This document shows, piece after piece, positions 27,977 through 36,050 of a stretch of 64,000 nucleotides of DNA (position 1 is the first letter of the stretch; each line of letters opens with the position of its first letter). Source of the stretch: Streptomyces sp. NBC_01232 (GTDB lineage: Bacteria; Actinomycetota; Actinomycetes; Streptomycetales; Streptomycetaceae); NCBI RefSeq assembly GCF_035989885.1, contig NZ_CP108518.1:7927001-7991000 (forward strand), given 5' to 3'. The notes under the pieces were generated by a model, which saw only the letters and a program-made list of their open reading frames with translations, did no database searches and had not been told where the DNA came from. The position numbers were made by a program, and so were the translations under genes.

Positions 27977-29271
27977 ATATCGATTCGGACCATGCCGGCG
28001 GCGGCCTCGGCCCGCCGGAGCGCCTCGGCCGGGCTGTCCGCGGTGGCCATGACGATCCCCGCCCGGTGCCAGGAGTGGCGCAGCTCCGCGACCGGGTGGC
28101 CCGGCTCCACGGTGACCGCGGCCAGGAACACGCCGTCCGCCCGCCGGGCGGCCTCCACACCGTGCACGGCGGCCACCCGGCCCGGTGCGGCCGCGAGGAA
28201 CCGCACGGCCGCACCGCCCTTGGCGCGCCGGGGCAGCCCGCCCGGCAGCGCCTCGCCCTTCAGTACCGCGTAGTAGCTGCGCAACAGCTCCACCGGATAA
28301 GCGAGTTGGATCGTGTCGAGGATGCCCCCACCGGGCAGCCGCCCCGCACACTCCACGAGGTACGGAACACCGTCCGAGACGATCCACTCACCGTGGACGA
28401 ACCCGTCGCGGAATCCGACGGCCTCGACCAGGAGCGCGGTCCGCGCACCGAGCAGCCGCGCGAGTTCGTCCGGGATGTCGGCCGGCACGACGTGCGCCAG
28501 CTCCACCGGATGGGGCCCCGGGAACAGCTGCTTGCCCGTGACATTGACGAACAGTGCGACGCCGTCCCGCACCAGCATCTCGACGCTGTACTCGGGCCCC
28601 TCGACGTACTGTTCGGCCAGCATGGCCAGCGCCATGGGCCGGTCGGGCACGAAAACGCCCTCGTCCTGGACGAGGCAGTCCGCCCACGCCCCTTCGACCT
28701 CGGCCGCGTCACGGATCACCCTGGTGCCCACCGATGCCTGACGGTTCGCCGGCTTGAGCACGACGGGCCCCGGCCGGCCGCGCAGGAAGGCCCGTACGTC
28801 GTCCGGACCCCGGACCGGGACACTCACCGGGTTCGCGATGCCCGCGGCCGCGCTGACCTGCCGCAGCAGCGCCTTGTCACGCAGGATCTGCGCGGCGCCG
28901 AGGCCTGCGCCCGGCAGGCCGTAGCGTTCCGCGAGCCGGGCGGCGAACGGGGTCGCGTACTCGATGGCGGGGACGACCGCGGCGGGGTCGAGTCCGGGAT
29001 GGGCGTTGAAGAACTCGTCGGCCTTCCCCGCCAGGTGGTACTCCCACTCGATGAGGCCGCGGACGAACGCCACCCCCTCGAGCTGCTCGTGCACCCGCCG
29101 CTTGCGGACGACGTCCGGCTCCTCGACGTAGATCACCGAGTCGTCCGGCTGGAACGCCCCGATCGCGGCGAGGGTGACGCCCACGAATCCGACCACCAGG
29201 ACCGGCCTGCCTGCTCCGGCCACCGCCGCCGGCCGTACTCCGGGCCCGGCCCCCGGACCCTGCCCGGTCAC
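27961..29271 (-). CDS. ATP-grasp carboxylate-amine ligase 2
   Basis: 436 residues. The start VLVVGFVGVTLAAIGAF begins a pre-ATP-grasp domain; PVVLKPANRQASVGTRVI is the ATP-binding loop and YLVECAGRLPGGGILD the metal site, with alanine where many family members have asparagine (as in several peptide-forming ATP-grasp ligases). It probably makes a second amide bond, or protects or activates an intermediate. GTGA overlaps on both sides couple it to the MFS gene upstream and the N-hydroxylase downstream. It is only distantly similar to ligase 1. Confidence 0.88.
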   Translation of the reverse strand: MTGQGPGAGPGVRPAAVAGAGRPVLVVGFVGVTLAAIGAFQPDDSVIYVEEPDVVRKRRVHEQLEGVAFVRGLIEWEYHLAGKADEFFNAHPGLDPAAVVPAIEYATPFAARLAERYGLPGAGLGAAQILRDKALLRQVSAAAGIANPVSVPVRGPDDVRAFLRGRPGPVVLKPANRQASVGTRVIRDAAEVEGAWADCLVQDEGVFVPDRPMALAMLAEQYVEGPEYSVEMLVRDGVALFVNVTGKQLFPGPHPVELAHVVPADIPDELARLLGARTALLVEAVGFRDGFVHGEWIVSDGVPYLVECAGRLPGGGILDTIQLAYPVELLRSYYAVLKGEALPGGLPRRAKGGAAVRFLAAAPGRVAAVHGVEAARRADGVFLAAVTVEPGHPVAELRHSWHRAGIVMATADSPAEALRRAEAAAGMVRIDIEGEE

Positions 29272-30626
29272 GAGGCACCCCCGACGACTTCAGGCTTTCC
29301 GGCGGAGTCCGGCTCGGGGTCCGTCACGGCGACCGGTTCGGGCGGCCGTCTCACGCCCGCCAGGGCGAGCAGTCCGGCGACGGCCGTGACCACACCGCAC
29401 AGCACCCAGAAACCGCTCCCGAGCCGGCTCCAGGCGTAGACCCCGAACAGCGGGGCGAGGGCCCCGGCCGCGCCGCCCACCGCCTGCATCGTGCCGATGT
29501 AGCGGGCCTTCACCGTGGAAGGGAACGTCGCGGGGTGGGCGAACATGCTCGGAGCGGCGATCATGATGCCCGCCACGACCAGCACCGCGCCCGCAATCGT
29601 GAACGCCCCGGACCGGGAGGACAGTGCGTACACGGCGAGTCCGACGGCTTCCACCAGGTGGCCGGTGATCACGCGGACGTGCTTGGGCAGCCGGCTCAGG
29701 TACGCGGTGATCTTGAGCTCGCACGTGATGAGCACGACCGAGGACACCGTGAGCACCGTGCTGTAGAAACTGGTCGGGTAATCGCTGGCGGCGAGCTCCA
29801 GTGGCAGGGCGATATGGCCCTGGGCGTAGGTGAGCGAGCCGAGCAGGACGGCGGCCAGGTAGGAGAGGTACTTGCGGTCGCGCAGCATCGCGGCGTAGCC
29901 CGAGGCGGCGGGCCCGGCGGGCCCGGCGGGCCCGGCCGGCTCGCCACCGGCGGCCGGGGCCTCGGCCGCGGCTGTCGCCGCCCCGGCGGAGGAGTCCTGC
30001 CCGTCCTCGTCCCCGGCCCCCTCCGGCGTGGTCTTCCGCGGCAGCAGGACGAAGGCCAGCAGGGCGTAGACCAGCGCGGTACCGCCGTCGATCCAGAACA
30101 GCAGGTCCCAGTCGACCAGGATGAGTCCCGCGGCGATCAGCGGCGCCAGCGCCGCGCCCATGTTCAGCGCGATGCGCATCATCGAGAACGCCATCACCTG
30201 GTACCGGTCCGGCATCAGGTCGCTCAGCATCACGGCGGCCGCCGGCCGGTAGGCCTGGGTGAACAGGCCCGCGAGCCCGACGACGACGAGCAGCGGCCAC
30301 AGCATCCCCGGCCCGCTCAGCCACGAGATCGCCGCCACCAGCGGGGCGGAGCCGGCCATCGCCGTCACGATCGTGGCCCGCGGCCCGAACCGCTGCGTGA
30401 ACTCCGCGCCCAGCATCGTTCCGAAGATCGACCCTGCGCTGTAGGCGACGAGGGTCAGACCCGCCGCGGCGACCGACATGCCGCGGAAGGTCAGGTACAG
30501 CACGAGGAACGTCTGGACGAACGCGCCGAGCTGGTTGACCAGCACGCCGCCGAGGAGATACCGCACCGGCGTCGGGGTCGCCCTCAGCGCCTCGAACACG
30601 CCGATCGGGGTTTCCTCCTTCTTCAT
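29268..30626 (-). CDS. MFS transporter of biosynthetic cluster, likely exporter
   Basis: 452 residues with about 12 membrane segments. A central cytoplasmic loop of about 50 residues is unusually rich in Ala, Gly and Pro and includes a short GPAGPAGPA repeat coded by three copies of a nine-base unit. FTQRFGPRATIV and AYRPAAAVMLSDLMP are in the positions of the conserved MFS loops. Placed inside the operon with ATGA/GTGA overlaps, it most likely exports the product and confers self-protection. Confidence 0.88.
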   Translation of the reverse strand: MKKEETPIGVFEALRATPTPVRYLLGGVLVNQLGAFVQTFLVLYLTFRGMSVAAAGLTLVAYSAGSIFGTMLGAEFTQRFGPRATIVTAMAGSAPLVAAISWLSGPGMLWPLLVVVGLAGLFTQAYRPAAAVMLSDLMPDRYQVMAFSMMRIALNMGAALAPLIAAGLILVDWDLLFWIDGGTALVYALLAFVLLPRKTTPEGAGDEDGQDSSAGAATAAAEAPAAGGEPAGPAGPAGPAASGYAAMLRDRKYLSYLAAVLLGSLTYAQGHIALPLELAASDYPTSFYSTVLTVSSVVLITCELKITAYLSRLPKHVRVITGHLVEAVGLAVYALSSRSGAFTIAGAVLVVAGIMIAAPSMFAHPATFPSTVKARYIGTMQAVGGAAGALAPLFGVYAWSRLGSGFWVLCGVVTAVAGLLALAGVRRPPEPVAVTDPEPDSAGKPEVVGGAS

Positions 30627-31690
30627 GCCGCTCCCTTCATCAAGGCATCGACGATCCGCCCCGCGACGAGCGGAGCCTGGCTGAACCCGGAGCCACCGCA
30701 GGCCGCCCGTGACCACACGGCGGGACCCACGCGGGCCAGAACCGCGCCACCGGTGTCCGCGGCGCACGCGTAGTGGCACTCCTTGACCGCCGCCACCGTG
30801 TAGCGCTCCAGCCCGGACAGCGGCGCCGCCCGCGCCAGCCGCTCCACCCAGGGCGCCTGGTCCTCGCGCGTACTTCCCGACGTACTGGGCACTTCCCGGG
30901 CGACGGCATCGGAGCTGATCTTCAGGAGCGCGCCCCCTCCGGGCGGCATCGCCCACGCCCGCCCGTCCGCGCCGATGCCGCCCGCGGCGGGCGCCGTCCG
31001 CCACCACCGCGCCGCATCCGCGGGCGGCCGCAGGTAGACCATGGTCTGGCGGTGCAGGACGACTTGATGCTCCACCAGATCCCGGGTCCACGGCCCGGCC
31101 GCGACCAGCACCAGATCGGCCCCGAGCTTCTCACCGCCGGCCAGCAGCACGTGAGCGCAGTCCACGTCGATCCGGACGACCGGGCTGTACGGCCGCACGC
31201 TCACCGCGGGATGCCCGGTGAGCCACCGGACCGCGGCCCGCAGCACCCGGTCCGCCAGCAGCACCCCGCCGTCGGCCTCCAGCACCGCGGCCGAGCCGGC
31301 GGGGAACGCCAGGTGCGGCAGCCGCTGGGGCTCCACCGTCCGTACGGGCACACCCGCGGCGGCGGCCGCCGCGGTCACCGAGGCCAGCTGTTCCCGGGGC
31401 CGGGCCGTGACCACCCCCACACGCCGGTAGAACCCGGCCCCCAGCAGGGCCTCCAGCTCGAGCCACCGCCGGTGGGCGGCGACCATCCGCCCGGTGGCGT
31501 CCGCGTCGTCCGCGCTGAGAGTACGGATGACCCGGTGCTGGTCGGACGAACTCGACCCCGGATTGGGGACCGGGCCCCGGTCCAGCAGGGTCACCCGGTG
31601 GCCCGCCCGCGCGCATTCCACCGCGGTCAGCAGCCCGGTGACGCCCGCTCCCACCACGATCACCTGCCGGGAGGCGGCGGCCGCCCTCAA
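30623..31690 (-). CDS. D-amino-acid-oxidase-like FAD oxidoreductase (Spb39/PyrM-like role)
   Basis: 355 residues of the DAO family: VIVVGAGVTGLLTAVE (about residues 10-25) binds FAD, VRTVEPQRLPHL and the C-terminal CGGSGFSQAPLVAGRI close the FAD and substrate sites. In known hydrazine pathways such an enzyme oxidises the N-N linked diamino acid so that the lysine-derived carbon chain leaves as a semialdehyde, freeing a hydrazino acid. The gene lies directly after the MetRS-like gene. The TTG start overlaps its stop (TTGA) with GGAGACGGG upstream; a GTG at 31663 would truncate the FAD site. Confidence 0.86.
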   Translation of the reverse strand: MRAAAASRQVIVVGAGVTGLLTAVECARAGHRVTLLDRGPVPNPGSSSSDQHRVIRTLSADDADATGRMVAAHRRWLELEALLGAGFYRRVGVVTARPREQLASVTAAAAAAGVPVRTVEPQRLPHLAFPAGSAAVLEADGGVLLADRVLRAAVRWLTGHPAVSVRPYSPVVRIDVDCAHVLLAGGEKLGADLVLVAAGPWTRDLVEHQVVLHRQTMVYLRPPADAARWWRTAPAAGGIGADGRAWAMPPGGGALLKISSDAVAREVPSTSGSTREDQAPWVERLARAAPLSGLERYTVAAVKECHYACAADTGGAVLARVGPAVWSRAACGGSGFSQAPLVAGRIVDALMKGAA

Positions 31691-33222
31691 GTTCCCGTCT
31701 CCGCCAGCCGCGGCAACCGTACGGGCGTGACCCGCGTGGCGTACGACCGGGCGGGGACAGTCCGGTCCGGCAGGGCCTCCCCGGCCAGGTCGATCAGCAC
31801 CGGCGCCGCGCAGCGCAGGAACACCTCCACCTCGTGGCAGAAGTCGCCCGCGTCGCCCGGACCCACCTCCCACCGGTCCAGCCGCGCCAGCTGCTCGGAC
31901 AGGGTGAAGGCCACCGAGGTCAGGCTGAACCGGCGCACGTCGTAGGCGGCGGAGAATCGTTCCAGCATCAGTCCGGCGGCCACCCTGGACCGCTCGGACA
32001 CCGGCAGCGGCCCACGGCCCGCCCACGCGGCGGCCTTGTCCGCCACCCGGTTCCAGGGCCGCACGAGCCGGGTGCCCGTCACGTGCTCCAGGGCAGCGCG
32101 GCCGAAGTTGGTGCGCTGGAAGTCCGGGCCGGTCACGGCGAGGTAGAAGCGGATGAGATCCCTCGGCACCTCGGCGGCCAGTTCCCGCCCCGTGACGACA
32201 TGGCCGCGGCTGGTGGAGAACTTGTCGTGGTCCAGCTCGTAGAACTCGTTCGTGACGAAGTGCTCGGGCAGCGTGTAGCCGCCCAGCGCCAGCAGCATCG
32301 CGGCCCCGACCACCGCGAAGGCGAAACCGGCGTCGGAGCCGAAGAAGTACGCCACCTGCGTGCCGGCATCGGAGAACCACAGCTCGTCGTCGGCGGCCGG
32401 CACCGCCCCGCGCTGCTCCGCCGCGAGCGCGGTGCAGTGCATGCTCCAGGCGATGGCCTCGGCATCCGCGTAGATCACCTGGCCGGCGACCTCCGGGAAC
32501 GGCGCGGGGATCCCCCAGGAGATCGGCAGGGTGACGGGATAGTCCGGGAGCGGCCGGGACAGGATCTCCTCGATCATCTGGGCCAGGCGCGGCCGCATCG
32601 TCGCACTGCGCCCGGCGAAGTACTCCACGAGCGCGTCGCGATGGTCCTCCAGGGGGAGCACCAGGACCTGCTGCTCCCGCAGTTCGACCGGATCGTAGGG
32701 GTCCAGGGTCGAGCGCGGTGCGATGAGGTCGGCGGATGCGATCCAGTGGCCGCAGTTCTCGCACAGCCCGGCGCAGCCGTCGGCGAGGCACACCGGGCAG
32801 CCGCCGCGCACGTAGGCGTCGGTGAGGTACTCGCCCGTGCGCGGAGCGTACGGGAACCTCACGGCCTGGAGCCGGAGCCTGCCCGCGCCGTGCAGGCGTT
32901 CGAAGAAGTGCCGGACCGTCTTCACGTACCGGTCGTCGAACCGCACGAACCCGTCCGGTTCAATGCCGACGGCCGTCAGGGTCTCCTCCACCTGCGCGGC
33001 CGAGCGGACGCGCAGCTCCTCGGGCGGCACGCCCAGTCTCCGGGCGGTGGTCACGATGTAGTTCTGCGTGAAGTGCACGCCCGTGCCGAACAGCACGTCC
33101 TGGCCGGCGGAACGCGCGTACCTCGCACAGACGTCCGCCGCGAGGAACGGGCCGGCCAGGTGGCCCAGGTGCAGATCGCCGTTCGCGGTGGGGCCGGGGG
33201 CGATCACCAACGTCCGCTTCAT
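31687..33222 (-). CDS. Methionyl-tRNA-synthetase-like enzyme, candidate N-N bond-forming synthetase
   Basis: 511 residues of class I MetRS fold: HLGH (18-21) is the HIGH motif, KFSTSR (334-339) the KMSKS motif, and CPVC...CENC (142-145, 154-157) a zinc knuckle, so ATP-dependent amino-acid activation should be intact. Its place between a DAO-like and an N-hydroxylase gene, with overlaps on both sides, argues against a housekeeping role. In the s56-p1 system a cupin-MetRS fusion activates an amino acid, transfers it to the N-hydroxyl of hydroxylysine, and rearranges it to an N-N bond. Here the cupin is separate. ATG 33222 is chosen (AGGAG six bases upstream) over GTG 33225. Confidence 0.9.
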   Translation of the reverse strand: MKRTLVIAPGPTANGDLHLGHLAGPFLAADVCARYARSAGQDVLFGTGVHFTQNYIVTTARRLGVPPEELRVRSAAQVEETLTAVGIEPDGFVRFDDRYVKTVRHFFERLHGAGRLRLQAVRFPYAPRTGEYLTDAYVRGGCPVCLADGCAGLCENCGHWIASADLIAPRSTLDPYDPVELREQQVLVLPLEDHRDALVEYFAGRSATMRPRLAQMIEEILSRPLPDYPVTLPISWGIPAPFPEVAGQVIYADAEAIAWSMHCTALAAEQRGAVPAADDELWFSDAGTQVAYFFGSDAGFAFAVVGAAMLLALGGYTLPEHFVTNEFYELDHDKFSTSRGHVVTGRELAAEVPRDLIRFYLAVTGPDFQRTNFGRAALEHVTGTRLVRPWNRVADKAAAWAGRGPLPVSERSRVAAGLMLERFSAAYDVRRFSLTSVAFTLSEQLARLDRWEVGPGDAGDFCHEVEVFLRCAAPVLIDLAGEALPDRTVPARSYATRVTPVRLPRLAETGT

Positions 33223-34562
33223 CACGCGCTCCTGTACTCGGTGACCGCGGCGGCGACGGCCCGGCCGTCGGTGCTGCCGGTGCTGTCGGTTCGGTCAGTG
33301 CTGTCGGCGCGGCGGGTGAGGAGGTCGGTGAGGATGTCGTGGGAGCGGTGGGCGAGGACGCTGATGAGGGAGTCGGCGATGCCGTGGGTCTCTTCGTTGA
33401 CGCCTTGGAGGTAGACGGCGCCCCAGGCGGATTCGCCGAGGTCCACCCGGTAGTTGCGGCTGACGGTGACCTCGTCCAGGCCGACCCGGGCGGCCAGCTC
33501 CCGTACGAGCGCCGGCTTGCGGGGGTCGTAGCCCGTGCCCAGCAGGACCAGGTCGCAGCGGAGCGGTTCGGTCTTCCCGCTCACCCGCTCCCGGAGGTCG
33601 AGCACCACCTCCCCGCCGTCGAGGCGGGCCCCGACCACCTCGGTCATGGCCCGGACGACCGACCGCTCGGGACCGAGCATTTTCTCCCGGTAGATCATCG
33701 AGTAGAGCTCGTCCAGGAAGGGCGGTGCGAGCCCGGCGTAGTTCGTGAACCGCATTTCGTCCAGGAGCTGTGCACGGACCTCGGCCGGGCTGTCGTAGAA
33801 CTCGTCGACGAAGGACGGGTAGAACAGCTCGTTCACGAACTTGCTGGACTGGTAGTTCTGCAGCCCCATCGACCGGACCACCATCGTCACGCGGCTGGAC
33901 GGGAGATTCTCGCGCAGCGCGAAGAACATCTCCGCGGCGCTCTGCGCGCCACCGATCACCACGACGCGGACCGGTTCGTCCTTCGGTATCTGTGTGATGC
34001 GGGTCCGGTACTGGGCGCTGTGGATCAGGCGGTCCGCGGGGAGGCCGGCGAAGACCTCGGGGACCCGGGGGTCGCGGCCGCCGCCGATGACGAGGTCGCG
34101 GCAGCGGATGGTGTCCCCGTCGGTGAGCCGTACGCTCCAGCCGGTCAGGGAGCCGTCGGCGCCGTGCACGGGATCGACCCGGGAGGCGCGGGCGTCGTAG
34201 CGGATCCGCACCTTTTCCAGGGAGGCGGCTACCCACTGGAGGTAGTCGGAGAACTCCCACCGGAAGGGGTGGAAGGTCCCCAGATTCACGAATTCGTCCA
34301 GCCTCCCCTGCGCATGCAGGAAGTTGAGGAAGGAGAACTTGCTGCTCGGATTGCGCAGTGTCACCAGGTCCTTGAGGAAGGACACCTGGCTGCGCGCCCA
34401 GGGCATCAGCAGATCGCGCTGCCATTTGATGTCCGGCCCCTGCTCCAGCAGCAGTGTGCCGTCCGCCAGTTCGGCCGGTCCCGACTCCTCGATGGCCACC
34501 GCCAATGCCAGATTGGCCGGACCCGCACCGATCGCCAGAACACCGACTTCCCGATCAGCCAC
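33222..34562 (-). CDS. Flavin-dependent N-hydroxylase, copy 2 (first gene of long operon)
   Basis: 446 residues; the first ~200 residues match copy 1 except near the start and one conservative change, the C-terminal core is also identical, and the middle is diverged. It ends with a Ser/Thr/Asp-rich tail (TDRTDSTGSTDG) absent from copy 1. FAD and NADPH motifs are intact (AIGAGPANLAL, VVIGGAQSAAEMFF). GTG start has GAGGGGGAAG upstream as in copy 1. It heads the operon that runs to the radical SAM gene. Two N-hydroxylases could supply two N-oxidised substrates or form a heteromer. Confidence 0.92.
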   Translation of the reverse strand: MADREVGVLAIGAGPANLALAVAIEESGPAELADGTLLLEQGPDIKWQRDLLMPWARSQVSFLKDLVTLRNPSSKFSFLNFLHAQGRLDEFVNLGTFHPFRWEFSDYLQWVAASLEKVRIRYDARASRVDPVHGADGSLTGWSVRLTDGDTIRCRDLVIGGGRDPRVPEVFAGLPADRLIHSAQYRTRITQIPKDEPVRVVVIGGAQSAAEMFFALRENLPSSRVTMVVRSMGLQNYQSSKFVNELFYPSFVDEFYDSPAEVRAQLLDEMRFTNYAGLAPPFLDELYSMIYREKMLGPERSVVRAMTEVVGARLDGGEVVLDLRERVSGKTEPLRCDLVLLGTGYDPRKPALVRELAARVGLDEVTVSRNYRVDLGESAWGAVYLQGVNEETHGIADSLISVLAHRSHDILTDLLTRRADSTDRTDSTGSTDGRAVAAAVTEYRSA

Positions 34563-34574
34563 ACTTCCCCCTCG
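33303..34574 (-). repeat. Large direct repeat with 26705-27976 (N-hydroxylase duplication, copy B)
   Basis: Second copy of the N-hydroxylase repeat; offset 6598 bases, same orientation. Homologous recombination between the two would delete or duplicate the six genes in between (ATP-grasp 2, MFS, DAO-like, MetRS-like and parts of both hydroxylases), which makes the cluster potentially unstable. Confidence 0.85.
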
Positions 34575-34886
34575 AACACAGAGATCCGACTCGCGGACGG
34601 GCAGTAGCGAGGCTAGATTTCCGCCGTTCCCGATCGATAGGGGAACTTGTCCCGTCGGCTGGGGAATCTCGGGCCGGGAAGCGGCACTGACCGGGGAACC
34701 GGTCGGGTGGTCCGACAAATGGGGGGCCGGGTACCCCCAAACGGAGGGTGCGGTGACACCCCTTCGAGGGAACCGGGCAGATCGACCCAGGCCGGAAGGC
34801 CATCAGCTGCCGAAGGAAAGGACGACGGCCCCGCTCGGGGCCGTGCGGTGCTCCGGCATCGCTGTGCGGTTACAAGGAGATGTCAC
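34563..34886. promoter_or_regulatory. Promoter region of long biosynthetic operon, shared motif at 34610-34680
   Basis: A 324-base gap without a gene. On the minus strand a -10-like TAGCCT (plus AGGCTA at 34610-34615) lies 48 bases before the operon's GTG start. Upstream are AGGGGAAC-TT-GTCCCG, GGGGAATC and CCGGGAA elements (34639-34680), matching the cupin promoter in order and spacing. The rest of the gap should hold the chaplin promoter; I see no clear consensus there. Confidence 0.7.
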
Positions 34887-35126
34887 GTGTCGCGTGTTCT
34901 GAAGAGTGCGGGCCTTGCCCTGGTGCTGGGCCTGGCGGTCATCGGCGGTGCGTCCTCGGCGTCGGCGGACGCCACCGCGGAGGGCATCGCGGCCGGCTCG
35001 CCCGGTGTGCTTTCGGGCAACCTGATCCAGATCCCGGTCCACATCCCGATCAACCTGTGCGGCAACAGCATCAACGTGATCGGCGCGCTCAACCCGGCTG
35101 CCGGCAACGTCTGCGTCAACGCCTGA
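34887..35126 (+). CDS. Short chaplin (hydrophobic surface protein)
   Basis: A 79-residue secreted protein: a cleavable signal peptide of about 27 residues (SAGLALVLGLAVIGGASSA-SA) and one chaplin domain, GSPGVLSGNLIQIPVHIPIN with LCGNSINVIGALNPAAGN after it, containing the two conserved cysteines. Short chaplins assemble into amyloid-like films that make aerial hyphae hydrophobic. GTG start after AAGGAG at good spacing. A strong hairpin ends the gene. It is divergent from the biosynthetic operon and probably unrelated to it. Confidence 0.93.
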   Translation: MSRVLKSAGLALVLGLAVIGGASSASADATAEGIAAGSPGVLSGNLIQIPVHIPINLCGNSINVIGALNPAAGNVCVNA

Positions 35127-35144
35127 AGCTCGTGAAGCGCGGCT

Positions 35145-35172
35145 CATCCCGGTCGGAAGGTCGACCGGGATG
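35145..35172. terminator. Bidirectional terminator between chaplin and carbonic anhydrase genes
   Basis: CATCCCGGTCG at 35145-35155 and CGACCGGGATG at 35162-35172 form a perfect 11-base stem with loop GAAGGT, placed between convergent genes. Confidence 0.85.
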
Positions 35173-35192
35173 GGCCCGCGCCCGGGCCGCCG

Positions 35193-35933
35193 TCAGGTCA
35201 GGGTGCGTACGTGCTGGTCGCGCAGCTCGTAGCGGGCGGCGTGCACGGCCAGTTCGCCCGTCGCCACCCTCCGCGCGAGGTCGGGCTCGGCCGCCAGTCT
35301 GCGCCGTACGTTGAGCACATGGGCGTTGATCGTCGCGTCGACGCGGGCCTCGCCCTGCGTGCTGCGGTCGATGGAAGGCCGTATCTGATCGGCCAGGTAC
35401 TGGACATGAGCGGGGAGCGGTTCGCCCGTCCCGTCGGCGCGGACCGCCGCGGTGACCGCCCCGCACGACTGGTGCGCCAGGACGAGCACCAGCGGTACGC
35501 GCAGCTCCAGAACCCCGTACGCGATGCTCCCCAGCACGGCCTCGTCCAGCACCTCACCCGCCGACCGGACCGTCAGCAGATCACCCAGCCCCTGGTCGAA
35601 GACCAGTTCCGGCGGAACCCGCGAATCGATGCAGCCCAGCACGATCGCGAAGGGCTGCTGGCCGTGGGCGAGCCGGCGGCGCAGGGACGCGGACTCGTGC
35701 GGGTGCTCCTGTCCCTGGGTCCTCCACCGCCGGTTGCCGGCCACCAGCCGGCTCAAGGCCTGCGCGGGGGTGCTCACGCGCTCGGCGCCCTCCTGGTCCC
35801 ATGAGGTGGCGAGAGCGGGAAAGGCCGCACCGAGGGTCAGACCCGCTCCGGCGGCCGCCGTACCCGCAACGGCGGTGCGCAGCAGGGCGCGTCGGCTGCT
35901 CCGAGCCGGTGCGGTTCGTGTGTTCGAAGACAT
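35193..35933 (-). CDS. Secreted beta-carbonic anhydrase with Tat signal
   Basis: 246 residues. The N-terminus has a twin-arginine signal (SSRRALLRTAVAG, then an Ala/Gly-rich segment to about residue 43). The mature part is a beta-class carbonic anhydrase: zinc ligands Cys101 (GCIDSR, with Asp103-Arg105 dyad), His154 and Cys157 (LAHQSCGAV). It interconverts CO2 and bicarbonate outside the membrane. Export through Tat in folded, metal-loaded form fits a zinc enzyme. No strong ribosome site is visible before the ATG. Confidence 0.92.
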   Translation of the reverse strand: MSSNTRTAPARSSRRALLRTAVAGTAAAGAGLTLGAAFPALATSWDQEGAERVSTPAQALSRLVAGNRRWRTQGQEHPHESASLRRRLAHGQQPFAIVLGCIDSRVPPELVFDQGLGDLLTVRSAGEVLDEAVLGSIAYGVLELRVPLVLVLAHQSCGAVTAAVRADGTGEPLPAHVQYLADQIRPSIDRSTQGEARVDATINAHVLNVRRRLAAEPDLARRVATGELAVHAARYELRDQHVRTLT

Positions 35934-36050
35934 GGCCGGACCGTAACCCGCTCTTCCCGTAAGGGAGTTGATCAGGCGGGCACAATGGCGTGATCCGCTC
36001 GCGGGCGGGCCTGATGGGGGCGGGATCTTCTCAGCATGCGGGCGCCGGGG

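Noticed and set aside
29905..29945. GC-rich nine-base repeats as a regulatory element
   Set aside because: They encode the GPAGPAGPA part of the transporter's loop in frame and need no other explanation.
31687..33222. Reading the MetRS-like gene as a housekeeping or antibiotic-resistant methionyl-tRNA synthetase
   Set aside because: It is embedded by overlaps between DAO-like and N-hydroxylase genes, which fits a biosynthetic role better; sequence alone does not fully exclude a resistance function.
26684..34562. Hydroxamate siderophore cluster as an explanation for the N-hydroxylases
   Set aside because: No NIS synthetase (IucA/IucC type), NRPS, acyltransferase for hydroxamate formation or siderophore receptor is present.
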